From Clostridium sp. CAG:1013 (GTDB taxonomy: Bacteria > Bacillota > Clostridia > Oscillospirales > Acutalibacteraceae): a DNA stretch of 9,616 nucleotides. Under the pieces are notes generated by a model. It did no database searches and was not told the origin of the DNA. It worked only from the letters and a program-made list of their open reading frames with translations. A program made the translations under genes and the position numbers. Location: positions 1-9,616 of the forward strand of contig HF972601.1 of assembly GCA_000432995.1 (NCBI GenBank), read 5' to 3'. Below, piece by piece: positions 1-5,494 of this stretch; position 1 is the stretch's first letter; every line of letters begins with the position of its first letter.

Positions 1-68
1 CGACCTCATGTTTAAGGTGTAAGGCACCTTTGGAAACCGAGTACAAGCCAAAACATTTTCCCATACCC

Positions 69-100
69 GAAGGGGCTGCCGCAAACACGGCAACCCCTTC
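69..100. other. Imperfect hairpin of unknown role
   Basis: Arms at 69-80 and 89-100 form a 12-bp stem with one C-A mismatch read on the plus strand; on the minus strand the same position is a G-U wobble, so the stem is complete. The loop is 8 nt (81-88). No clean U-tract follows on either strand, only CCTTATT on the plus strand. It could be a weak terminator of a plus-strand gene lying left of the window, or part of a small structured RNA or dispersed repeat. A smaller hairpin (14-19 with 25-30) lies just upstream. I see no gene in 1-194. Confidence 0.35.
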
Positions 101-116
101 CTTATTCCCCAGATAC

Positions 117-158
117 AAAAAAGGGAGAGAAAGCACAAAGCTTTCTCTCCCCTTTTTT
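117..158 (-). terminator. Intrinsic terminator after the CmpB-type gene
   Basis: An 11-bp stem (123-133 with 141-151) with a 7-nt loop is flanked by A-rich sequence on the left (117-122) and a T-run on the right (153-158). Read on the minus strand it is a GC-containing hairpin followed by six U residues, about 45 nt beyond the stop codon of the gene ending at 195. The symmetric flanks mean it could also stop transcription entering from the left on the plus strand. Confidence 0.85.
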
Positions 159-194
159 ATGTTCAATCAAGATCCATTCACGCCCAGGTTTCCA

Positions 195-1739
195 TTACTC
201 TTGGGGCGGCTTCGGCAGTTCCGGCTTGCCCACATATTCCATATGAGGGAAGATGAAATCCAGATAAGAATCTGGGAAGTAGGTGTCGAAAAATACCTGA
301 ACCGAGTTGGTAGCGGGAATATTGTTCACCCGCTCACTGCGACGGTACACAGCCCCTACGGACAAGAGAATATCCACCGCCATCAGAATACTCACCACGA
401 TGGTGACAATGCGTCCTGTCTTTTTGGGGATCTTCTGGATCCGTTTGGACAGGGCAGGATACAGGTCCTTCACCCAGATCAAGCCCAAAATGCCCCAGAA
501 GAAGGAATACATCAAGTTGGTCCGTCCGCCGATATTCAAGGGCGAACCGCTGTACTCCCAAGAGACCGTGCCGAACACCGCCTGCTGGGAGAAGCTGCAC
601 AGATACTCGAAAGCTCCGCCGATAAACATGCTGGCCAAAAAGATCATGATGTCCTTTTGGTTGTACAGCCGGGAAAGCACCAAGGTGATAACCACGGCGC
701 CCATACCGTACACCGGGATAAAGGGACCGAACACCAGTCCCACGCGCACCTGGAATTCATGGGTGGTCACTAAGGCATAGATAGTTTCCAGCACAAAGCC
801 TGCCACGTTGCCGGTGACAAAGATCCAGAACAGTTTGGAGTAGCACAGTCCAAAGGCAAAGGGACGCTCCTCGCCGGGAGCCAGACGGGTTTCGTAGGCG
901 GCCCGGGCATCCTCGTTGCGCTTGCGCATAGCTTCCCAGGAGCGGCGGCGGAACACATCCACATTCTGGCGGAATTCTTCCAGCTGCTCGTTGTGCTTCA
1001 GGATCCGCAGGTCCGGGAAGGCTTTCAGCAGACGGCGACGCAGCCAGTTGTTTTGCAGGTTCTGCTCGTACTTCTCCTTGAGCCGCACGGCCTCCCGCTG
1101 CCAATCCTTTTCCAGAGCCTTTTTCCCTGCCAAGCGTCTTTCGTTGAGGGTGGTAGCCCCTTTGAAAAGATCCTGACCCAGCCGGTCAGACCCCTGACGC
1201 AGCTTGCTGGTGACGTATTCCAAATTCCGCAGTTTCCGGTTCAGGCCTACCAAGCCGATGACCGTCACCAGGAAATCCGCCAGGAACAGGCTGCCCAGGA
1301 TCGCCAGCAAAATCCAGCCCAAAGGCTGAGGCATCCAGGAGAAAATCCGATGGGTCCAGGGCATCAGGTACCGGACCACCACGGCTCCGGCCACGCCCCA
1401 CAGGATGCTGAATTTCAAGCAGATATAGCCATTCAGGTTGTGGCGGTGATCGGAATAATCCCACCATTTCTGATGGAACAGCTTCTCAAGCAAAAAGCCT
1501 GCCAGCCATTTCAAAGCCGAACCCAACAACATGGATCCTATGAGCAGCACCGCTGGATTGGTCCCAAAGGGCCGCAGAAGAAAATCCATGGTCACTACGC
1601 CGAATCCGTAAATAGGACACAAAGGACCGTTTAAAAAGCCCCGATTCACAAAGCGTTTTTCCTGAATGGCAGCAAAGATCACTTCTCCGCACCACCCTAA
1701 AAAGGCAAACAGGAAAAAGCTCCAAAGATACGTATACAT
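195..1739 (-). CDS. Membrane protein with two CmpB-type (putative ABC transporter permease, PF06541-like) domains
   Basis: This is an integral membrane protein of unknown function; the family is often labelled 'putative ABC transporter permease', but no ATPase gene is nearby. Two homologous membrane halves are visible (numbered from the upstream ATG at 1745). Residues 5-165 carry GPLCPIYGFG (40-49), WDYS (95-98), LNG (104-106) and a WG at 116-117. Residues 300-430 carry GPFIPVYGMG (340-349), WEYS (396-399), LNIGG (403-407) and a WG at 417-418. A highly charged, Arg/Lys/Glu-rich and probably helical linker (about 170-295) joins them. A further membrane segment lies near 446-466, followed by a polar Pro-rich tail. 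I prefer the ATG at 1739 because AGGGG sits 7 nt before it; the ATG at 1745 (516 aa) is almost on top of that site. A dedicated promoter lies upstream and a strong terminator downstream, so it is probably monocistronic. Confidence 0.8.
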   Translation of the reverse strand: MYTYLWSFFLFAFLGWCGEVIFAAIQEKRFVNRGFLNGPLCPIYGFGVVTMDFLLRPFGTNPAVLLIGSMLLGSALKWLAGFLLEKLFHQKWWDYSDHRHNLNGYICLKFSILWGVAGAVVVRYLMPWTHRIFSWMPQPLGWILLAILGSLFLADFLVTVIGLVGLNRKLRNLEYVTSKLRQGSDRLGQDLFKGATTLNERRLAGKKALEKDWQREAVRLKEKYEQNLQNNWLRRRLLKAFPDLRILKHNEQLEEFRQNVDVFRRRSWEAMRKRNEDARAAYETRLAPGEERPFAFGLCYSKLFWIFVTGNVAGFVLETIYALVTTHEFQVRVGLVFGPFIPVYGMGAVVITLVLSRLYNQKDIMIFLASMFIGGAFEYLCSFSQQAVFGTVSWEYSGSPLNIGGRTNLMYSFFWGILGLIWVKDLYPALSKRIQKIPKKTGRIVTIVVSILMAVDILLSVGAVYRRSERVNNIPATNSVQVFFDTYFPDSYLDFIFPHMEYVGKPELPKPPQE

Positions 1740-1800
1740 CCACATTCCCCTATTTCAAAAAACTTCCCGAAAACCGTCGAAAAACGCCGGGATAAACAAC

Positions 1801-1829
1801 AGTCTAGCAGATCCCACTTCCCTTGTAAA
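1801..1829 (-). promoter_or_regulatory. Sigma-A-type promoter for the CmpB-type gene
   Basis: On the minus strand, TTTACA (1824-1829) and TAGACT (1801-1806) are separated by exactly 17 bp, giving a predicted start near 1794 and a leader of about 55 nt. The -35 lies inside a small inverted repeat (1818-1824 with 1828-1834), which might be an operator or chance. I found no clear terminator for nnr in 1746-1900, so read-through from nnr is possible as well. Confidence 0.65.
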
Positions 1830-1900
1830 GGGAAAGAAGATCCTCCCATGTATATGCGTCCTTCTCCCTCAACAACCCTTCTTGCTGAAAAACTTCCCCG

Positions 1901-3430
1901 TCATCCTTGCTCCGGCGGGAAAGAGGCGAATACTTCAGGCAGCATATCGATGAGATCTGTGGGCAGCATAGCCCGCTGGGTGTATTTCTTGGCGCACAGG
2001 TCTCCCGCCCTGCCGTGGAGATACGCCGCCAGGACAGCGGTTTCGAAGGGGGGAAGTCCCTGGGCCAGAAACGCTCCCGCCATGCCTGCCAGCACGTCGC
2101 CACTGCCCCCTTTAGCCATGCCCGGGTTTCCTGTGGGATTCACCCCGCACCTGCCGTCAGGAGAGGCGATGACCGTGGCCGCGCCCTTGAGGGCAACCAC
2201 CGCTCCCGTCTCCCGGGCTTTCTGCCGGGCAGCCCCCAGCCGATCCGACTGGATCTCCGGGATGGTATCGTCGCAGAGTCGAGCCATTTCCCCGGGATGT
2301 GGGGTCAGCACCAGGGGCGCGGAGACACTCTCCAAAAAGCCGGGATGCCTTGCCAAGAAGTTGATAGCGTCCGCGTCGGCAACCATGGGACGCTGGCAGT
2401 GGGAGAACACCAGGGGACACACAAGCTCCGAGCGCTCCCCCAGGCCGCAGCCCATAACCACAGCGGTGCATCTCCCCAAGGCATCCAGCAGCAGGGCTTC
2501 ACTCTCCTCCCGGCGGTTTTCCCAATCCAGGATGAGGAACACCGCCTGGGGCACCGCTTGAGCCAGGATGGGATAGAGCCGCTCCTCCACGGCGATCTGC
2601 AAAAGCCCCACACCGCACCGCAGAGCCGCTTTTGCCGCCATAACGCAGGCCCCCGCCATACCCCAGCTTCCACACACCAGCAGCAGCTTGCCCATGTCTC
2701 CCTTGTTGCTCTGAGGGTCCGCGGGAGAGAGCAGCGGGACGGGGAAGGAATCGTCGGTCTCAAAAAGCCTTGTCTCCGCTCCCTCCACCAAAGCGGCGGG
2801 GACCCCCACCTGACGCACCACCGTCTCCCCGCAGAACTCCTTGGCGGGGTAAGACACATTGGCAGGCTTTTTCCCTGTGAAGGTGACGGTTACGTCCGCC
2901 CGAAAAGCCCCGGCGCTGACCCGGCCGCTGTCGCACTCCACACCGCTGGGCAGATCGGCGGAGATCTTCAGGCAGGAAAGGTTCCCGGCGTAGCCCAAAA
3001 AGTGGGCGGGCACCCCGGAAAGTTCCCCTCGGAAGCTGAACCCAAACACACAGTCCACGATCACATCCGCGGCGGTCATGGCGGCCTCCGCCTGCTCCCG
3101 CTCCTCTGCGCCGGAGATCACCTGTACCTGGTCCGGCATCCGAGAAAAGGCGTCCCCTGCCAGATCAGTCTTAGGTTCTCCCTGGGTAAGGACCACCGTG
3201 CAGGTCATGCCCCGCTGGGCCAACAGTCCGGCGCACACGAAACCGTCGCCACCGTTGTTTCCCTTCCCGCACAGGAGCACGGCCCGTTTCCCCTGTATGG
3301 GACGGCAGCGGCTCTCCACTTCTTGGGCCAGTGCGGCCCCGGCGTTTTCCATCAGCTGGGCCAGGGTGATCCCGGCCGTGACAGCGGCCATTTCCAGGCG
3401 CTGCATCTCATCGCGGCAAAACAGCTTCAT
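1901..3430 (-). CDS. nnr: Bifunctional NAD(P)H-hydrate epimerase / ADP-dependent NAD(P)H-hydrate dehydratase
   Basis: This cytosolic enzyme repairs damaged NADH and NADPH. The N-terminal YjeF/AIBP domain interconverts R- and S-NAD(P)HX, and the C-terminal ribokinase-like domain dehydrates the S form using ADP. It has 509 aa, close to the usual two-domain length (E. coli Nnr about 515). The epimerase half (about 1-215) shows GKGNNGGDG (55-63), the DCVFG segment with likely catalytic D126, and DLPSGVECDSG (159-169). The dehydratase half (about 230-505) shows DADAINFLA (352-360), LTPHPGEM (375-382) and NPGMAKGGSGD (435-445), the nucleotide-binding and catalytic loop. The ATG at 3430 is chosen over longer in-frame extensions because AGGAGG lies 7 nt upstream and homology begins there; longer versions would run antisense through the riboswitch. 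No catalytic motif is missing. It is divergent from ribU, sharing promoter DNA. Confidence 0.95.
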   Translation of the reverse strand: MKLFCRDEMQRLEMAAVTAGITLAQLMENAGAALAQEVESRCRPIQGKRAVLLCGKGNNGGDGFVCAGLLAQRGMTCTVVLTQGEPKTDLAGDAFSRMPDQVQVISGAEEREQAEAAMTAADVIVDCVFGFSFRGELSGVPAHFLGYAGNLSCLKISADLPSGVECDSGRVSAGAFRADVTVTFTGKKPANVSYPAKEFCGETVVRQVGVPAALVEGAETRLFETDDSFPVPLLSPADPQSNKGDMGKLLLVCGSWGMAGACVMAAKAALRCGVGLLQIAVEERLYPILAQAVPQAVFLILDWENRREESEALLLDALGRCTAVVMGCGLGERSELVCPLVFSHCQRPMVADADAINFLARHPGFLESVSAPLVLTPHPGEMARLCDDTIPEIQSDRLGAARQKARETGAVVALKGAATVIASPDGRCGVNPTGNPGMAKGGSGDVLAGMAGAFLAQGLPPFETAVLAAYLHGRAGDLCAKKYTQRAMLPTDLIDMLPEVFASFPPEQG

Positions 3431-3442
3431 GTTTCTTCCTCC

Positions 3443-3471
3443 TTGACAGGCGCGGATCTCTGTATTAGAAT
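3443..3471 (+). promoter_or_regulatory. Sigma-A promoter for the FMN riboswitch and ribU
   Basis: A perfect TTGACA (3443-3448) and TAGAAT (3466-3471) are separated by 17 bp. The predicted start, near 3478, falls about 7 nt before the aptamer, as expected for a riboswitch leader. The -35 begins one base beyond the AGGAGG ribosome-binding site of the divergent nnr gene (3437-3442). Confidence 0.8.
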
Positions 3472-3498
3472 GATACCAGCAAATGATCTTCGGGGCAA
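3470..3498 (-). promoter_or_regulatory. Predicted nnr promoter
   Basis: On the minus strand, TTGCCC (3493-3498) and TATCAT (3470-3475) are 17 bp apart, and a TG one base before the -10 makes it an extended -10 promoter. The predicted start is near 3463, leaving a leader of about 33 nt with an AGGAGG site. The -10 overlaps the -10 of the opposite ribU promoter by two bases, and the -35 lies in the 5' strand of the FMN aptamer DNA. The -35 matches consensus at only 4 of 6 positions. Confidence 0.5.
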
Positions 3499-3620
3499 GG
3501 TGCAATTCCTGACCGGCAGTAAAGTCTGCGAACGGAGAGGCTTCTCTCCGCCGAACCGGTGAAATTCCGGTACCGACGGTGAACCGCGTTTTACGCGGCA
3601 AAGTCCGGATGATAGAAGAT
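3485..3620 (+). promoter_or_regulatory. FMN riboswitch (RFN element) aptamer
   Basis: This is an FMN-sensing leader controlling the riboflavin transporter gene downstream. Conserved RFN segments are in order: the TCTTCGGGGC start, GACCGGC (3511-3517) with the AGTAAAGTCTGCGAA stretch, CCGAACCGGTGAAATTCCGG (3551-3570), TACCGAC (3571-3577), and AAGTCCGGATGATAGAAGAT at the 3' end. Helix P1 pairs 3486-3491 with 3615-3620. Co-varying pairs include GCAG (3516-3519) with CTGC (3526-3529). A variable arm is formed by GGAGAG (3534-3539) with CTCTCC (3544-3549). An additional 5-bp hairpin (3584-3588 with 3594-3598) is inserted between the CCGACGGT and AAAGTCCGG segments. Bound FMN is expected to favour the terminator at 3665-3700, so ribU is off when FMN is plentiful. 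Confidence 0.95.
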
Positions 3621-3664
3621 TGGAAACGGCTGTTTTCTACCCATTCCAGTTTTATCGCGAAGGC

Positions 3665-3700
3665 CCCGGACCGTCTTTTCGACGGCTCCGGGATTTTTTT
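3665..3700 (+). terminator. Riboswitch expression-platform terminator
   Basis: CCCGGACCGTC (3665-3675) pairs with 3681-3692, with a single bulged C at 3686, a 5-nt loop, and seven T residues at 3694-3700. It lies 44 nt after the aptamer and about 60 nt before ribU, so regulation is by transcription termination. The stretch GGAAACGG (3622-3629) could pair imperfectly with CCGTCTTTTC of the terminator 5' arm as an antiterminator; that pairing is inference. Confidence 0.9.
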
Positions 3701-3761
3701 CGCCCTTTTTCCACCCCCACCGGTCTTTTGCGAACCTAATTTTTCCGAAAGGGATGGTTCC

Positions 3762-4361
3762 ATGCAAAAGAAAGTAAACGTAAGAACCCTGGCCATGACC
3801 GCCATTCTGGGCGCCGTGGCCACCGTGCTGATGTTCTTCAGCTTCAGCATCCCCGTCATTCTCCCGGGCTTCCTGGCTATGGATTTCTCGGAGCTTCCCG
3901 CCCTGATCGCCTCCTTCGCTATGGGACCGGTCAGCGGGGCAACGGTATGCCTCATCAAAAACCTGGTGAACCTGCCCACCACCTCCACCGGCGGCGCCGG
4001 CGAGCTGTGCAACTTCCTTATGGGCATCACCTTTGTGGTTCCGGCGGGGTTAATTTATAAGTACCGGAAGGACAGGGTCGGCGCTGTGGTGGGCTCTCTT
4101 GTGGGCGCGCTGGCCATGGCGGTGCTCAGCTTCCCCATCAACCTGTTCATCAGCTACCCGGCCTACGGCGTGTTTTACGGCATGACCACCGACAAGATCA
4201 TGGCCATGTACCAGGCCATCCTCCCCTGGGTCAAAACGCTGCCCCAGGCACTGCTCATCTTCAACTTGCCCTTCACCTTCGTCAAGGCCATGTGCAGCGT
4301 CCTCATCACCATCGTGATCTACAAGCGGATCTCTCCCCTGATCAAAGGCACCATCAAATAA
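3762..4361 (+). CDS. ribU: Riboflavin ECF transporter substrate-specific component RibU
   Basis: This is the membrane S-component that captures riboflavin and works with the shared ECF energising module (EcfT plus ATPases), encoded elsewhere. At 199 aa it has the usual S-component size and is almost wholly hydrophobic, with about six predicted membrane segments (roughly 10-33, 45-66, 80-101, 105-130, 150-170, 170-190). Family-like features are the small-residue N-terminal helix AMTAILGAVA (11-20), DFSELPALIASFAMGP (41-56) and the TGGAGELCNF stretch (76-85). The ATG at 3762 follows an AAAGGGA site by about 7 nt; the longer in-frame extension would translate the riboswitch and is rejected. Assignment to riboflavin rests on sequence resemblance and on the FMN riboswitch directly upstream. 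It is probably monocistronic, ending at a bidirectional terminator. Confidence 0.93.
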   Translation: MQKKVNVRTLAMTAILGAVATVLMFFSFSIPVILPGFLAMDFSELPALIASFAMGPVSGATVCLIKNLVNLPTTSTGGAGELCNFLMGITFVVPAGLIYKYRKDRVGAVVGSLVGALAMAVLSFPINLFISYPAYGVFYGMTTDKIMAMYQAILPWVKTLPQALLIFNLPFTFVKAMCSVLITIVIYKRISPLIKGTIK

Positions 4362-4369
4362 ACGAACAT

Positions 4370-4411
4370 AAAGAAAACGGTCAAACCCCTAGGGGCTTGA
4401 CCGTTCTTTTG
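4370..4411. terminator. Bidirectional terminator between convergent genes
   Basis: ACGGTCAA (4377-4384) pairs with TTGACCGT (4397-4404), extended inward by CC/GG pairs around a CCTAGG centre; one inner position is A-C on the plus strand and a G-U wobble on the minus strand. TTCTTTT follows on the plus strand and the A-rich left flank gives TTTTCTTT on the minus strand. It serves ribU on the plus strand and the gene ending at 4416 on the minus strand. Confidence 0.88.
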
Positions 4412-4415
4412 TCCC

Positions 4416-4955
4416 TTAATTTCTGCCAAACTTCTCGAACTTCAAAGGCCGGGGGATAAACTTTTTGATCCCTTCCAGCAGATCCTCGTCGGGGTTGAAC
4501 ACCACCAGAGTCTTGCCGGTTTTCTGGCTGCGCACGATCATGTACCAAGCGTCCCGATGGTCGCTGTACTGGGTGGCGAAAATGCGAGCGTCAAAGCTCT
4601 GGTTCTTCAGCCGAGCCTCGTTCTGGGTGTACTGGCCGATGTCCTCAGCAGTGCTGCACTCGAAAGCGGTCATACGCTTCCGGCTGGAACGGTTCATGAT
4701 CTTATCCACCGCCACGTAACCGTTAGTCAAGCTGTATTCGTACTCCAAAAGCCGCATGGTGAGCAGCTTATAGCCGCCGAAGCCCGCGCCCATTGCCACC
4801 AGCAAGGTGATCATGGGCATGCCGATGATCAGCATTCCCACCACGAACCCGACGAACACCAAAACCACCATAGCCACGATGATCCCAACCAGGATCAGCA
4901 TGTCAGTGGACTCAAATTTCTTTTTTATCATGCGCTCGATAAATACGTCACCCAT
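4416..4955 (-). CDS. Small membrane protein, DUF6106-like, unknown function
   Basis: A 179-aa protein that I associate with the DUF6106 family of Clostridia; the function is unknown. It has a short charged N-terminus (1-17), two adjacent hydrophobic segments (about 18-42 and 43-63) and a cytosolic-looking C-terminal domain of about 115 residues. The recognisable family stretch is EYEYSLTNGYVAVDKIM (71-87), followed by a basic NRSSRKRM patch (88-95). Later features are a predicted strand-rich section (about 125-153) and FNPDEDLLEGIKKFIPRP (153-170), which resembles a membrane-anchored domain that senses or binds something rather than a transporter. The start is the ATG at 4955, with AAAGGATGG upstream at slightly long spacing; M9 has no better site. 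It has its own promoter (5022-5050), is divergent from pheS, and converges on ribU. Confidence 0.8.
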   Translation of the reverse strand: MGDVFIERMIKKKFESTDMLILVGIIVAMVVLVFVGFVVGMLIIGMPMITLLVAMGAGFGGYKLLTMRLLEYEYSLTNGYVAVDKIMNRSSRKRMTAFECSTAEDIGQYTQNEARLKNQSFDARIFATQYSDHRDAWYMIVRSQKTGKTLVVFNPDEDLLEGIKKFIPRPLKFEKFGRN

Positions 4956-5021
4956 TGTTTTGATTCCATCCTTTCATTGCTCCGCCGCCCGCAAAAAGCG
5001 TCCCGGCGTTCCATGGGATGT

Positions 5022-5050
5022 ATCATACCACAAATTTCTTCAGGATTCAA
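5022..5050 (-). promoter_or_regulatory. Promoter for the DUF6106-like gene
   Basis: On the minus strand, TTGAAT (5045-5050) and TATGAT (5022-5027) have a 17-bp spacer and an extended -10 TG. An A/T-rich tract upstream (about 5051-5078) could act as an UP element. The predicted start, near 5015, gives a 60-nt leader. Confidence 0.75.
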
Positions 5051-5141
5051 TAAAACTTTTGTGAACGAAATAAAAAGAGAACAAATCCTTGGGACCCAAG
5101 CCGCTCCCTTCCCATTTCCCCTATAAAATGCCCCGTCCCTC

Positions 5142-5171
5142 TTGAATTTTCCCGGTCTTTTATGGTATGAT
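5142..5171 (+). promoter_or_regulatory. Promoter for the pheST T-box operon
   Basis: TTGAAT (5142-5147) and TATGAT (5166-5171) have an 18-bp spacer and an extended -10 TG. Transcription should begin near 5178, immediately before the T-box leader. The hexamers are identical to those of the divergent promoter at 5022-5050. Confidence 0.75.
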
Positions 5172-5177
5172 AGACAA

Positions 5178-5460
5178 AACGCGCGGATGAAAGAAAGTAC
5201 CCCCGCCCCGCCCGGCCAGAGAGACCGCGTCACCGGCTGAAAGCGTGGTCCTGAGGCAGACGGGGGGAAGTTCCTTTCGGAGCGGCGGCGCTGAACGGCT
5301 GGTTTTCCCGGCCCGGTAGGCACCGACGGGGAACGGTCCCGTTACAGGCCGGAAAGGGCAGGACGCTTTCCTTTTTTGAAAGTTTCCCGCTGAATTTGGG
5401 TGGTACCGCGAAGAAGTCACTTCGCCCCTTTTTGCTGGGGGCGGAGTTTTTTTTGTCCCC
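5178..5460 (+). promoter_or_regulatory. T-box riboswitch leader responding to tRNA-Phe
   Basis: The leader senses uncharged tRNA-Phe and allows read-through into pheST when phenylalanine charging is low. Stem I parts are visible: lower helix GAAAG (5189-5193) with CTTTC (5274-5278); loop-E strands AGTA (5196-5199) and GAA (5267-5269); specifier codon UUC at 5271-5273 in the GAA-N-codon register seen in glyQS leaders; an AGAGA bulge (5218-5222); and a GNUG box, GCTG (5236-5239). The T-box sequence GGGTGGTACCGCG is at 5398-5410. The antiterminator is well formed: GCGAAG (5408-5413) pairs with CTTCGC (5420-5425), GGG (5398-5400) pairs with CCC (5426-5428), and the 7-nt bulge UGGUACC lies between. 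Its UGGU (5401-5404) complements the ACCA end of tRNA-Phe. Specifier, acceptor match and downstream genes all agree. Confidence 0.95.
5419..5454 (+). terminator. T-box regulatory terminator
   Basis: ACTTCGCCCC (5419-5428) pairs with GGGGCGGAGT (5438-5447), including one G-U pair, around a 9-nt loop, followed by eight T residues (5447-5454). Its 5' arm is shared with the antiterminator (5420-5428), so the two structures exclude each other. Confidence 0.93.
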
Positions 5461-5494
5461 AAAATCTCCCACAATCAGGAAAGAAGGTCAGTAC

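Noticed and set aside
30..773. A 247-codon plus-strand frame from a TTG at 30
   Set aside because: It runs through the terminator at 117-158 and opposite the CmpB-type gene; the translation shows no recognisable family and no ribosome-binding site precedes it.
1746..1800. A possible nnr terminator on the minus strand before the CmpB-type gene
   Set aside because: A CCCG/CGGG pairing precedes a T-rich stretch, but the stem is only about 4 bp with a long loop; too weak to call.
1907..3562. A 551-codon plus-strand frame opposite nnr
   Set aside because: It is the codon-aligned antisense of nnr, which has all its catalytic motifs, and it runs into the ribU promoter and riboswitch.
3579..3761. 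An N-terminal extension of ribU from 3579
   Set aside because: It would translate the riboswitch aptamer and terminator. The ATG at 3762 has a ribosome-binding site and starts the S-component fold.
3431..4030. An N-terminal extension of nnr up to 4030
   Set aside because: It would be antisense to the riboswitch, terminator and ribU. Homology, the AGGAGG site and the promoter all place the start at 3430.
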